NCBI RefSeq assembly: GCF_004769575.1
Contig: NZ_RQGA01000014.1
Coordinates: 124,001 to 188,000, forward strand
Length of the DNA stretch: 64,000 nucleotides
Source: Leptospira perdikensis
GTDB taxonomy: Bacteria; Spirochaetota; Leptospiria; Leptospirales; Leptospiraceae
Direction of reading: 5' to 3'
Of this stretch, positions 26,383-35,494 are shown one piece after another. A program made the translations under genes and the position numbers. Below the pieces are notes generated by a model that worked only from the letters and a program-made list of their open reading frames with translations, had not been told where the DNA came from and ran no database searches. The number at the start of each line of letters is the position of its first letter. Position 1 is the first letter of the stretch.

Positions 26383-29300
26383 ATGAACTCTTGGGGAAAT
26401 ATAGCTTTTGATTTTTATACATTCGGCTCTCTAGTCGGTGTTATTTTTACTTTTTACAATGCACAATTTTTTTTAACAGTTAAAGAAAAATCGGAAGCCA
26501 CCTACCAACTGGGTATGGGGACTCTTTGGCTCGGTCTTTTCCATTTTGGTTATATGGTTAATTTTTCCTTTATGGGACCATCTTCGGCTTATCTGCGTTG
26601 GCTTGTGATTATAGGAGCGATGGCTGGAGCTTCTTACCTAACTAGTTTTTTCTTAAGTTACCCTGAGGTTTATTTTCCCAGACTAAAAAAATATCTTTTT
26701 TGGGTAATGAATACAATTGTTGTGGTTGTTACTGGTTATTTTGTTTATATAAGCCTAACGGCTGGTAGGTTGTATTTCTTTAGTGGTCACTACTGGGATT
26801 TCCCTGTTCCAGTTTTTTATAAAGCATATGCATTGATTGTTTTAGGTTTTTTTGTGACCTTCTCTGTGATTGCTTTGATTCAGATTTTTAAAATGCCAAA
26901 AGAATCAAGATTTGCAACGGCAAGTATCTTGATTGCATTTATCCTTGTCACCATCATTCCAGGAATTATGAATGCTCAGTCTAGGGACGGGGCCATTGGT
27001 CGGGGGATTTATCAAACCACAACAGATCTAGTTTTGGTTGTTGGACTCTTTGTTGCCAATGTTGTATACATCAACAATACAAAAGATAAAACGACTATCA
27101 TTTCCCGGATCATCGGAATTTCCCTCGCTTCCTTTTTACTTGTTTTACAACTTGTAGCTTATTCTGTTATACAACAATCGGAAGCTAACTATGATATGGT
27201 GCATTCCGCTCGGGCAAAAAACTTTATTGCAGGTATTGAAACGGACCAAGTACCTAGTTTCCATTATACCTACGATACAAACCAAAAAGAATTTGTTCGT
27301 AAAAAGGGTATGGAAGAAACCAATGTTGATCCAGAAAGTTATGAAGCAGAGTATTGGAATTACTGGGCCTTAGAAACAATTCTTTCTTACAAACAAAATA
27401 AGGACTGGAATCAAAAAACAGAAAATTTACTTTCTAGTCTCCCTGAAACTAGTAAAGGTTATGCGGCGGAAATCAAACGACTTTTATCTTCTGAAAAAAT
27501 AATCGATCCAAAATCTTTGATTCACGAATTGGAATCGGAAAAACGAAAAATTCTTTATACAAGAAACAAGTTACGAGAAATTCCGATAAAGAATTTTTCG
27601 GAGAATGCAGAGTCCTTGGTTTCCAAAAAAGAAGGTCCACTTTCTGGTTTTTATGCAGTTGCACGTTCCGTTCTTGATTCTAATCTTTCTGAAGAAAAAA
27701 AATCATCTGCTCTCGATCAAATGTTTTCACCTATGCCCAATCACGGAGACAGAAACTATCGTGGCCGTGTGAAATTTACGGAAAACAATCCGGAATATTC
27801 TTTTTTTGTAAGTTATCTAATCGTGGATAAAACAAACGGACTTGTACATGAAGTCGGATATCCTTACGTTGATTACAGGGAATTCCAAGAAGAGGTAACT
27901 TTACCTTGGATTATCGGCGTTTTAGCTTTGGCTGTTCTTGTGATATTTGGATATAGATTATTCTTTTTAATTGCACTCCTTCGGCCCATAGAACAAATCA
28001 TCGAAGGTTTGACTGAAGTAAATTCTGGAAATTTGGAACATCGCCTAATCGTTCATGTAGAAGATGATATCGGATTTATGGCCCGATCCTTCAACCGAAT
28101 GGTTCGCTCCATCCAAGCTGCACGAAAGAAATTAGAGCAGTATGCGGACCAACTGGAAGTTAAGGTACAAGAACGAACCAAAGAATTGGAAAATACTTTG
28201 AAGGAAGTACAATCATTAAAACACCAACAAGATGGTGATTATTTTTTAACTTCTCTTCTTTTGCAGCCATTTAACGCAAATCATGCGAAACATGACAATG
28301 TGCGGATTGATTTTTTACTAGAACAAAAGAAAAAGTTCACCTTCAAACAATATGAAAAAGAAATTGGTGGAGATTTAAATATTGCCAACCAAATATTTCT
28401 AAACAATCGGTCTTATACAGTTTTTCTAAATGCTGATGCCATGGGAAAATCCATGCAAGGAGCCGGCGGGGCTCTCGTACTTGGTTCTGTTTTTGAATCC
28501 ATCATCACAAGGACACAGCTTTTAAGTGAGGCAAGAAATACTTATCCGGAACGTTGGATTAAAAACACCTTTTTAGAACTTCATAAGATCTTTGAAGGTT
28601 TTGATGGGTCGATGCTTGTTTCATTAGTTCTTGGTTTGATTGATAATGATACAGGGCTATTGTACTTTATCAACGCAGAACATCCTTGGATGGTTCTTTA
28701 CCGAGATGGAATAGCTAGTTTTATCGAAAACGAATTGATGTTTAGAAAACTAGGAACCTCAGGCGTCCAAGGAAATCTTTATATCAAAACGTTTCAACTC
28801 GAAGCGGGAGACATTCTCATTGCAGGTTCTGATGGTCGAGACGATTTACTCATCTCTCACACAGAAGATGGGAAACGTGTGATCAACGAAGATGAAAGAC
28901 TGTTTTTAAAAGTAGTCGAATCTGGAAAAGGGGAACTAGACCGAATTTATGATGAACTGCGTAATTATGGAACCCTTACAGACGACTTATCTTTGTTACG
29001 TGTCTCTTACATTGAAGAAAAAGAACGTTACAAAATTGAAAAAGAACGTCTGAAAGAAATCCAAACACTCCTTCTGAAAGCAAAAGAGGCCAGTGAATCC
29101 TCCGATTTACAAGAAGCGGTATCTTATTTGGAAGAGGCAAATTCATTAGAAGAGAATATTCCTGAAATCAAAAAGAAATTCATCCAACTCTACTTAAAAT
29201 TAAAGGACTATGGGAATGCCAAAAAGATGGCCAAAGACTATAGTTTATTAAAACCAATGGATACAGAGATTATGTACATCACTGCCTTTTGTGCGCGTAA

Positions 29301-29532
29301 AGTGGCTGATGTTAAAACGGCTATTGATTTTGGGGAAAGGGTGCGCCTTCGTGATCCGAGCCATGTCAAAAACTTAATTAATTTGGGCCAGACTTACTTG
29401 GCAGATAAAAATCTGGGTCGGGCGGAGAATATTCTCAGTTCCGCTTTGGAGTTAGATCCCGAAAATCCTAGTTTGCAAAGGCTTCTTGACCACATTCGGA
29501 AAAAACAAAACAAACAAGATGTGGTCAGTTAG
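26383..29532 (+). CDS. Membrane-bound PP2C/SpoIIE-type phosphatase with TPR tail
   Basis: A 1049-residue signalling protein. Residues 10-230 hold about seven membrane helices (7TM-like), 240-262 another, 265-505 a predicted periplasmic region, 508-530 a helix, 533-585 a HAMP domain, 585-615 a coiled coil, 650-876 a PP2C (SpoIIE) Ser/Thr phosphatase domain, and 890-1040 TPR-like helices. Metal-binding Asp residues appear in EIGGDLNIAN (664), NADAMGKS (684) and TDDLSLL (868). Such proteins usually dephosphorylate anti-anti-sigma factors; no partner is adjacent. The four genes from here to clpA are nearly contiguous. A TTGACA at 26347-26352 is a possible -35, with no good -10. Confidence 0.88.
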   Translation: MNSWGNIAFDFYTFGSLVGVIFTFYNAQFFLTVKEKSEATYQLGMGTLWLGLFHFGYMVNFSFMGPSSAYLRWLVIIGAMAGASYLTSFFLSYPEVYFPRLKKYLFWVMNTIVVVVTGYFVYISLTAGRLYFFSGHYWDFPVPVFYKAYALIVLGFFVTFSVIALIQIFKMPKESRFATASILIAFILVTIIPGIMNAQSRDGAIGRGIYQTTTDLVLVVGLFVANVVYINNTKDKTTIISRIIGISLASFLLVLQLVAYSVIQQSEANYDMVHSARAKNFIAGIETDQVPSFHYTYDTNQKEFVRKKGMEETNVDPESYEAEYWNYWALETILSYKQNKDWNQKTENLLSSLPETSKGYAAEIKRLLSSEKIIDPKSLIHELESEKRKILYTRNKLREIPIKNFSENAESLVSKKEGPLSGFYAVARSVLDSNLSEEKKSSALDQMFSPMPNHGDRNYRGRVKFTENNPEYSFFVSYLIVDKTNGLVHEVGYPYVDYREFQEEVTLPWIIGVLALAVLVIFGYRLFFLIALLRPIEQIIEGLTEVNSGNLEHRLIVHVEDDIGFMARSFNRMVRSIQAARKKLEQYADQLEVKVQERTKELENTLKEVQSLKHQQDGDYFLTSLLLQPFNANHAKHDNVRIDFLLEQKKKFTFKQYEKEIGGDLNIANQIFLNNRSYTVFLNADAMGKSMQGAGGALVLGSVFESIITRTQLLSEARNTYPERWIKNTFLELHKIFEGFDGSMLVSLVLGLIDNDTGLLYFINAEHPWMVLYRDGIASFIENELMFRKLGTSGVQGNLYIKTFQLEAGDILIAGSDGRDDLLISHTEDGKRVINEDERLFLKVVESGKGELDRIYDELRNYGTLTDDLSLLRVSYIEEKERYKIEKERLKEIQTLLLKAKEASESSDLQEAVSYLEEANSLEENIPEIKKKFIQLYLKLKDYGNAKKMAKDYSLLKPMDTEIMYITAFCARKVADVKTAIDFGERVRLRDPSHVKNLINLGQTYLADKNLGRAENILSSALELDPENPSLQRLLDHIRKKQNKQDVVS

Positions 29533-29547
29533 AGTCTAAGGTTTACA

Positions 29548-30711
29548 TTGAGTGAAATATTTGAGATCAGAATCTCGCATCAGTTTAAAGACTTTCAAAA
29601 AGAGGAGTGGAATCTTTTGGTTCCCCCTGATTCGGTCTTTCAGGAATACGAATTTCTAGCAGGATTAGAAAAGACCGGTTGCATCGGAAATTCTGATTGG
29701 ACTCCCGTTCTTGTCTCCTCCCGGAGGGAGGGAGTTTTATGGGGGGTTTTGCCTGCCTATGTGCGAAGTGATTCCTATGGGGAGTATATTTTTGATTTTC
29801 AATGGGCCAATGCATTTCATCGGGCCGGAATTCCTTATTACCCCAAACTGACGGTGGCTGTTCCCTTCACTCCCGTGACGGGAAGTCGAATTTTACTTCA
29901 TCCAAATCTAACGGCACAAGAAAGGGATTTTTTAAGTTCGGAACTTTTACAAAAGTTACTCCAATTCGGAAAGGAAAAGGAAACATCTTCCGTTCATCTT
30001 TTATTTTGCAAAGAGGAAGAACAAAAAACAGGTATCCAAAATTCCTTTGCTCCCAGACTTTCTCATCAATACCATTGGTTTAACAAGGGTTTTGCGAGTT
30101 TCGATGAGTTTTTATCTACTCTTGTAAAGGACAGAAGAAAAACCATTCGCCAAGAACGTCGCAAAATTTCAGAGTCAGGCCTAAACATCCAAACTCTGAC
30201 AGGGGATAAGATTACAGAAGATCATGCCCATACATTTTATGAATTTTACAAAGATACCCATTCTAAAAAATGGGGCCAACCTTACTTAAACCGTCAATTT
30301 TTTTTAGAAATGTATCATACATTCCGCCATCGACTTCTGCTTGTCCTAGCTTCAGATCTTTCCGGAAAACCAATTGGTGGAAGTTGGAATGTATTTCGAG
30401 ATGGGTTCTTATTTGGAAGGTATTGGGGTGCTCTCGAACACATCCCTAATTTGCATTTTGAATGTTGTTATTACCGATTGATTGATTACGCTATAGAACA
30501 TAAAATGGAACGAGTGGAAGCGGGTGCCCAAGGAGAACATAAATTCCTTCGCGGTTATGAAGCGGTTCCAATGTACAGTTTGCATCATATTTATAATGAA
30601 CAAGGCCGGGCCGCCATCGAATCCTATTTGGAACGAGAGATTGTTATGGAAAGGGAAAACATTTCCGCCTACAATGCACAGTCTCCTATTAAGGCTCTCC
30701 GGGAGGGATAA
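29548..30711 (+). CDS. FemAB-like GNAT-fold protein
   Basis: A 387-residue protein of the peptidoglycan biosynthesis/recognition (FemAB_like, PF04339-type) family, with an acetyltransferase-like fold. Recognisable parts are HQYHWFNKGFASFDEFLSTL, KDRRKTIRQERRK near residue 195, WGQPYLNRQFFLEMYHTF near residue 240 and the C-terminal VEAGAQGEHKFLRGYEAVP. FemAB enzymes add amino acids from tRNA to cell-wall or other acceptors; the acceptor here is unknown. The start is TTG at 29548 with TAAGGT upstream. The TAA overlaps the clpS ATG by one base (TAATG). Location beside clpS/clpA suggests an N-end-rule or proteolysis link, as inference. Confidence 0.82.
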   Translation: MSEIFEIRISHQFKDFQKEEWNLLVPPDSVFQEYEFLAGLEKTGCIGNSDWTPVLVSSRREGVLWGVLPAYVRSDSYGEYIFDFQWANAFHRAGIPYYPKLTVAVPFTPVTGSRILLHPNLTAQERDFLSSELLQKLLQFGKEKETSSVHLLFCKEEEQKTGIQNSFAPRLSHQYHWFNKGFASFDEFLSTLVKDRRKTIRQERRKISESGLNIQTLTGDKITEDHAHTFYEFYKDTHSKKWGQPYLNRQFFLEMYHTFRHRLLLVLASDLSGKPIGGSWNVFRDGFLFGRYWGALEHIPNLHFECCYYRLIDYAIEHKMERVEAGAQGEHKFLRGYEAVPMYSLHHIYNEQGRAAIESYLEREIVMERENISAYNAQSPIKALREG

Positions 30712-31052
30712 TGTCAGATCCAAAACGAAAGTCCTACACGGACATGAACGTAGAACTTCTTGAAAGAGAAAAGCAGAAACGTAAATTAAAGAAACCCGAC
30801 CGGTATAAGGTAATTCTCATCAATGATGATTACACACCTCAGGAATTTGTGGTTTATGTTCTGGCTAATGTTTTTAGGAAATCTATGGAAGAATCTCGTC
30901 AAATTATGTGGAAGGCACATACTTCTGGTTCAGCAGTTTGTGGGGTGTATTCTCTAGACATTGCAAGAACCAAAGTGGCTGAAGTGCACAAACTAGCAGA
31001 TGATGCCGGACATCCATTACAATGCCAACTGGCAAAAGAGGAGGACGAATGA
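30711..31052 (+). CDS. clpS: ATP-dependent Clp protease adaptor ClpS
   Basis: A 113-residue adaptor that brings proteins with destabilising N-terminal residues to ClpAP. The core RYKVILINDDYTPQEFVVYVLANVF, with the Asn-Asp-Asp and the hydrophobic pocket helix, and the downstream HTSGSAVCGVYSLDIARTKV segment match the family. The N-terminal 30 residues are basic and charged. Its TGA overlaps the clpA ATG. Confidence 0.95.
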   Translation: MSDPKRKSYTDMNVELLEREKQKRKLKKPDRYKVILINDDYTPQEFVVYVLANVFRKSMEESRQIMWKAHTSGSAVCGVYSLDIARTKVAEVHKLADDAGHPLQCQLAKEEDE

Positions 31053-33316
31053 ACCTTTCTAGCGATTTAGAAAAAAGCCTGGAGCTTGCAGGAAAAGAAG
31101 CATCCAAATACCACCATGAATTTATTACATTAGAACATTTGTTATATGGTCTTACTTATAATGAAAAAACAAAAGATGTTCTCGTCAATGTAGGTTGTGA
31201 TTTAGACCTCCTTAGAAAAGAACTAACCGAATATTTTGAAGAAGACTTGGCCACTATCGCAGTTCCCAATTTAAAAATCCAACCACGTTATACTGTTGGA
31301 GTTCAGTTTGTCATTCAATTCGCTGCCTTTCATGTACAAAATTCAGGGAAAGATGAGGTAGATGGAAACAATGTCCTCGTCGCACTTTTTAGGGAAGAGG
31401 ATAGCCAAGCTTATTACCTTCTCGCAAAACAAGAAGTTAACAGGCTTGATGTGATCAAATACATTTCCCACGGGGTTAAAAAAGAAAAGGAATCCGACGA
31501 ACCCGAGTTTACCGAAGAAACTGTGACGGAAGAATCAGATGCTGGTCCACGTAAATCTGCTTTAGAAAAGTTCTGCGTGAATCTTACCGAAAGAGCCAAA
31601 CAGGGAAAACTAGATCCTTGTATTGGTCGGGAAGTGGAAATCGAAAGGACCATTCATATCTTGTCTCGGCGTAGGAAAAACAATCCTATTTTTGTTGGAG
31701 AAGCGGGCGTAGGAAAAACTTCGATTGTGGAAGGGATTGCTGAACGTGTGGTTAAGGGTCTTGTTCCGAAAAGCCTATTAAATATGGAAATTTATTCTTT
31801 GGATATGGGTCTTGTTATGGCAGGAACCAAATTTAGGGGAGAATTTGAAGAACGCCTAAAGGCCATCTTACAAGAAGTTGTTGGAAAACCCGAACGAATC
31901 ATCTTTGTTGATGAAATTCATACCATTGTTGGAGCTGGTGCAGTGTCTGGAGGAAGTCTTGACGCTTCTAACTTAATGAAACCCGCCCTTGCCAATGGAG
32001 AACTCAAATGTATTGGAACCACCACTTACAAAGAGTATAAATCAATTTTTGAAAAAGACCATGCTCTCTCGAGAAGGTTTCAAAAAATTGAGGTTACTGA
32101 ACCTTCCAGAGAAGATGCCATTGAAATACTAAAAGGTCTAAAACCAAAATATGAGTCCTTTCATGGTGTGACATATAGTGTAAAAGCCATTGAAGCTTGT
32201 GTGGATCTATCAAGTTTACATCTTCGAGACCGGTTTTTACCTGACAAAGCAATCGACCTAATGGATGAATCAGGCGCCTTTGTTAAGTTACGTGATGAAA
32301 AGAAAGAAAAATCCAAAAAACAAGTTGGGATTTTGGAAATTGAATCTCTTGTCGCAAAGATTGCTAAGATTCCAGAAAAAACAGTGAAAGCTGATGACAA
32401 AAAGAAACTAGAACATTTAGATTCCGAGATCAAATCCATTGTTTTTGGACAAGATCATGCCATCGAACAGGTTGTGGATGCCATTCATTATTCTCGTTCA
32501 GGGCTTAGTGATGAAGGAAAACCGATTGGTAGTTTTCTTTTTGTAGGTCCTACTGGCGTAGGGAAAACGGAAGTTGCCAAAACTTTGGCAGAAAAAATGG
32601 GAGTAGAGTTTCTTCGGTTTGATATGAGTGAGTATATGGAAAAACATTCCGTATCTCGTTTGATAGGAAGTCCTCCTGGGTATGTGGGTTATGATCAAGG
32701 TGGTCAACTCACAGATGCGATAACAAAAAATCCCCATTGTGTTTTGTTATTTGATGAAATCGAAAAAGCACATGAAGATATCTATAACATTTTACTCCAG
32801 GTTATGGACCATGCAACTCTCACCGATAGCACAGGGAAAAAAGCTGACTTTCGAAACGTCATCTTAATCCTAACAACGAATACAGGTGCCCAAGAAAGTT
32901 CTAAACCACTTCTCGGTTTTGATACAGAAAGGTACGATGACCGCTCTATGAAAGCCATTGAAAGAACATTCACTCCCGAATTTCGAAATAGGTTAACAGC
33001 TGTGATCGAATTTTTTGCTCTGTCGATTCCTGTCGTTGAACTTGTTGTTAAAAGAATGTTTCGCACTCTGCAAAGCAAAGCTGAAGAAAAGGGAATCCGT
33101 TTGGAATTGTCCGAAAAAGCGGTTCGTTATCTTGCGGAAACAGGTTACGACAAAGCCATGGGTGCAAGACCCATTCAAAGGATTCTCAATTCCGAAATAG
33201 GAAAACCCCTTTCCAAAAAAATTCTTTTCCACAAAGATAAAGTGAATCGTTATCTAGTGGATGTAAAAGAAAAAGAGGGAAAAGAAGTTTTAGAAATCTT
33301 GGAAGTAAATGTTTAA
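31049..33316 (+). CDS. clpA: ATP-dependent Clp protease ATP-binding subunit ClpA
   Basis: A 755-residue AAA+ unfoldase. It has the N-domain ([13 protein letters not shown]), a first AAA module with Walker [10 protein letters not shown] and a second with GPTGVGKTE and Walker [21 protein letters not shown]. The missing middle coiled coil separates it from ClpB. ATG at 31049 overlaps the clpS stop as ATGA and follows GAGGAGG, so the longer frame to 31022 is rejected. ClpS and ClpA side by side is the typical arrangement; ClpP is elsewhere. Confidence 0.96.
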   Translation: MNLSSDLEKSLELAGKEASKYHHEFITLEHLLYGLTYNEKTKDVLVNVGCDLDLLRKELTEYFEEDLATIAVPNLKIQPRYTVGVQFVIQFAAFHVQNSGKDEVDGNNVLVALFREEDSQAYYLLAKQEVNRLDVIKYISHGVKKEKESDEPEFTEETVTEESDAGPRKSALEKFCVNLTERAKQGKLDPCIGREVEIERTIHILSRRRKNNPIFVGEAGVGKTSIVEGIAERVVKGLVPKSLLNMEIYSLDMGLVMAGTKFRGEFEERLKAILQEVVGKPERIIFVDEIHTIVGAGAVSGGSLDASNLMKPALANGELKCIGTTTYKEYKSIFEKDHALSRRFQKIEVTEPSREDAIEILKGLKPKYESFHGVTYSVKAIEACVDLSSLHLRDRFLPDKAIDLMDESGAFVKLRDEKKEKSKKQVGILEIESLVAKIAKIPEKTVKADDKKKLEHLDSEIKSIVFGQDHAIEQVVDAIHYSRSGLSDEGKPIGSFLFVGPTGVGKTEVAKTLAEKMGVEFLRFDMSEYMEKHSVSRLIGSPPGYVGYDQGGQLTDAITKNPHCVLLFDEIEKAHEDIYNILLQVMDHATLTDSTGKKADFRNVILILTTNTGAQESSKPLLGFDTERYDDRSMKAIERTFTPEFRNRLTAVIEFFALSIPVVELVVKRMFRTLQSKAEEKGIRLELSEKAVRYLAETGYDKAMGARPIQRILNSEIGKPLSKKILFHKDKVNRYLVDVKEKEGKEVLEILEVNV

Positions 33317-33344
33317 GAAAGTATTTTTTAGATATTTAAAGACC

Positions 33345-33378
33345 GTCTAGTGAGAAGGCATTTCACATCTCACTAGAC
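33345..33378. terminator. Hairpin between clpA and convergent gene
   Basis: An 11-bp perfect stem GTCTAGTGAGA (33345-33355) / TCTCACTAGAC (33368-33378) with a 12-base loop, placed midway between two convergent genes. It lacks a T-run of six or more on either side, so efficiency is uncertain. Confidence 0.6.
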
Positions 33379-33394
33379 CACTTAGTTTATAAAG

Positions 33395-33943
33395 TTAAAT
33401 TCTACCTAGAACCTCATCCTCTTTTTTAAAGGTGAGGTATCCAAATACAAAAGCACAGAATACGGATCCTAAAAACAAATAAAATGGTATATGTAGTCCG
33501 ACTTCTTCGGGTTTTACAAAATCATAAAAATAACGTTTCGGATCCAAATAACCCCAGATTACAAACACAATTGATACCATTTGGCCTGAAAAAAACCAGA
33601 TCCTTGTCCAAGGTGACTTCCAGAACCCTAGAAAAAAAAAGTTCAGTAGACTAATCAAAATAAAAACAGAATTTAACTTGGGTCCGAGCGAAATGGACTC
33701 TTTGATTTCAAAAAAACTGATCTCATAAGAAAACCAAGGTAGGATCGAGAAGATGAGTTGTAAAAATAGAAAAATAAAAAATATTTTGTCGAAAAATAGT
33801 TTGGTCGTCCAATAACGATAGAGAGATAGAAAAATTTTCTTTGTTAGGTGCCACCAAGCGAGTATTAGCTCGGGAACAAACAAAATTGATTCCTTTGTGA
33901 ATGAAACTAAATCAATCAATTTAGATACAATGGAACTTGTCAT
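33395..33943 (-). CDS. Hypothetical four-helix membrane protein
   Basis: A 182-residue protein with about four hydrophobic segments (KIFFIFLFLQLIFSILPWF, SVFILISLLNFFFLGF, FFSGQMVSIVFVIWGYL, LHIPFYLFLGSVFCAFVFGYLTF) and no recognised motif. ATG at 33943 overlaps the TGA of the RidA gene as ATGA, so it is likely co-translated with it. Function unknown. Confidence 0.65.
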   Translation of the reverse strand: MTSSIVSKLIDLVSFTKESILFVPELILAWWHLTKKIFLSLYRYWTTKLFFDKIFFIFLFLQLIFSILPWFSYEISFFEIKESISLGPKLNSVFILISLLNFFFLGFWKSPWTRIWFFSGQMVSIVFVIWGYLDPKRYFYDFVKPEEVGLHIPFYLFLGSVFCAFVFGYLTFKKEDEVLGRI

Positions 33944-34398
33944 TCGACTTCAACAACCACTTCTAATTCTACAGCCGCATTGAGAGGAAGAGAACTTACC
34001 CCGATCGCAAACCTTGCATGTTTTCCTTTTTCGCCAAATATTGCCGCTACAAGTTCTGAAGCCCCATTGGCTACCAAATGTTGTTCTGTGAATTCTGGTG
34101 TTCCTGCGACAAAGACACCTAACTTAACGATAGATTTGATTTGGTCCAAAGAATCAATATGAAGTAAAATTGCAGCGAGAGCATTGAGTAGGCATTGTTT
34201 GGCCTCTTCTTTAGCCTCGGCAAGCGTTAAGTCTTTTCCCACCTTTCCCGTTTTTTCTAATTTTCCTGCCACGAGTGGCAATTGGCCAGAAGTGAAAATT
34301 AGGTTTCCGGCCCGTTTTGAAGGTATATAAGCAGCTAGGGCCGCAGGAACGGGAGGGATTGTTACACCCAGTTGGTTCAAAGTATCTTGGATAGGCAT
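33940..34398 (-). CDS. RidA/YjgF-family protein
   Basis: A 152-residue protein of the YjgF/YER057c/RidA family, which hydrolyses reactive enamine/imine intermediates. The N-terminal Ile-Pro-Pro, TSGQLPL and the C-terminal KHARFAIGVSSLPLNAAVELEVVVEV segment, including the conserved Arg in HARFAIG, fit. The longer N-terminus marks the approx. 150-residue subtype found in Leptospira and other bacteria. Start ATG at 34398. It is divergent from the heat-shock operon. Confidence 0.9.
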   Translation of the reverse strand: MPIQDTLNQLGVTIPPVPAALAAYIPSKRAGNLIFTSGQLPLVAGKLEKTGKVGKDLTLAEAKEEAKQCLLNALAAILLHIDSLDQIKSIVKLGVFVAGTPEFTEQHLVANGASELVAAIFGEKGKHARFAIGVSSLPLNAAVELEVVVEVE

Positions 34399-34473
34399 TG
34401 GATTCCAGGCTAGGAGGATCGGCCTTCAGGGACAAAATTTTTTTTCTAAAATCCTTTAAAATTGAAAACATTA

Positions 34474-34502
34474 TTGACAATTAGCAGTCAAATAAATAGA
34501 GT
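34474..34502 (+). promoter_or_regulatory. Promoter of the small-Hsp operon
   Basis: A perfect -35 TTGACA (34474-34479) is followed after 17 bases by TAGAGT (34497-34502). Both elements overlap the first CIRCE operator, so HrcA bound there would block RNA polymerase. Confidence 0.65.
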
Positions 34503-34507
34503 GCTAA
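34481..34507 (+). promoter_or_regulatory. CIRCE operator 1
   Basis: TTAGCAGTC, nine bases, then GAGTGCTAA. This is the HrcA-binding CIRCE (TTAGCACTC-N9-GAGTGCTAA) with one base changed in the left arm. It sits within the promoter spacer of the small-Hsp genes. Confidence 0.8.
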
Positions 34508-34512
34508 TTAAA

Positions 34513-34539
34513 ATAGCACTTGTATAGCTCGAGTGCTAA
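34513..34539 (+). promoter_or_regulatory. CIRCE operator 2
   Basis: ATAGCACTT, nine bases, then GAGTGCTAA: a second CIRCE-like dyad with two left-arm changes, ending one base before the AAGGAG Shine-Dalgarno. The two copies start 32 bases apart, about three helical turns. The second would also be part of the mRNA leader. Confidence 0.7.
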
Positions 34540-34553
34540 TAAGGAGAATGAGC

Positions 34554-34997
34554 ATGTTGTTCCGAATTCTAGACCCACAAACCAAAGCAAATCAATTCTG
34601 GAGAGATTTTGATCGATTGAATGATGAGTTGACCCGTTCCATTTTGGACAGCCAATTCGGTTCCGCTTCAAATTTTCCTCCAGTGAACGTATACACGAAG
34701 GAAGACGAGGCTCTGGTCACTTGTCTACTCCCCGGTCTCGAACCAGACCAAATCGAAATCAATGTTAAGGACAATTTACTTTCTATTCACGGAAAGAAAA
34801 AAGCAGAAGAACTAGCGGAAGGAACCGAAGTACATCGCCGCGAAATTTTTAATGGAGAATTCCATAGAACCTTGGAGCTTCCTTTCCGAGTGGATGGGGA
34901 ACAGGTTCTTGCTAAATTTACTAACGGAGTTTTGAACATCCACCTTCCTCGTAGAGAAGAGGATAAACCTAAAAAAGTATCTGTCATTGCCGGATAA
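34554..34997 (+). CDS. Small heat-shock protein (Hsp20 family), first of pair
   Basis: A 147-residue ATP-independent chaperone that holds unfolding proteins. The alpha-crystallin domain covers about residues 45-140 (VTCLLPGLEPDQIEINVKDNLLSIHG; C-terminal NGVLNIHLPRRE). The ATG at 34554 has AAGGAG seven bases upstream; an ATG at 34548 and a GTG at 34533 in frame have poor spacing and would overlap the operator. It is under two CIRCE elements. The second small Hsp begins 10 bases after its stop. Confidence 0.93.
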   Translation: MLFRILDPQTKANQFWRDFDRLNDELTRSILDSQFGSASNFPPVNVYTKEDEALVTCLLPGLEPDQIEINVKDNLLSIHGKKKAEELAEGTEVHRREIFNGEFHRTLELPFRVDGEQVLAKFTNGVLNIHLPRREEDKPKKVSVIAG

Positions 34998-35007
34998 GGA
35001 GCAAATT

Positions 35008-35406
35008 ATGAATACACTCACTAAAGAAAACAATCAAGAAGCAAAAGAGAACGTTGCCGAAAAAGACCAGAAGGTAACAACTAGAGTTTACTCGCCAAAT
35101 GTAGATGTGTTGGAAACAGAAGAAGAACTTCTATTTCGAGTCGAAATGCCTGGTGTGGATCAATCTTCGGTAGAAATTTCTATAGAGAAAGATCAGTTGA
35201 TTTTGGAAGGTAAATTTGTTCCATCTCTAGAGGCTCGGGGGCAAGTACGTCTTGCTGAGTACAGAGAAGGAAATTACTTCCGTAAATTTACAATTGGAAA
35301 GGCAATCCATTCGGATAAAGCAACTGCAAAAATGAAGAATGGAATTTTAGAGCTTACCATTCCGAAAATGGAGCCGAAAAAAACAAAGGTTGAAATCCAG
35401 AAATAA
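35008..35406 (+). CDS. Small heat-shock protein (Hsp20 family), second of pair
   Basis: A 132-residue Hsp20-family chaperone with an alpha-crystallin domain at about 33-125 (LFRVEMPGVDQSSVEISIEKDQLILEG; NGILELTIPKMEPKKTKVEI). The N-terminal arm is short and charged. AAGGAG stands seven bases before the ATG at 35008. Paired small Hsps of different length and arm often make mixed oligomers; the pair and the shared promoter suggest that here. A strong terminator follows. Confidence 0.92.
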   Translation: MNTLTKENNQEAKENVAEKDQKVTTRVYSPNVDVLETEEELLFRVEMPGVDQSSVEISIEKDQLILEGKFVPSLEARGQVRLAEYREGNYFRKFTIGKAIHSDKATAKMKNGILELTIPKMEPKKTKVEIQK

Positions 35407-35451
35407 ATGAATCCTTGTTAGGTGTTTGGTAATCCCTAATCAAAATTCATT

Positions 35452-35494
35452 ACAAACCCGGATTACCCATTTAGGTACTCCGGGTTTGTTTTTT
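35452..35494 (+). terminator. Intrinsic terminator after the small-Hsp operon
   Basis: An 11-bp stem ACAAACCCGGA (35452-35462) / TCCGGGTTTGT (35479-35489) ending in a T-run to 35494. It abuts the end of hisC on the other strand. Confidence 0.85.
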
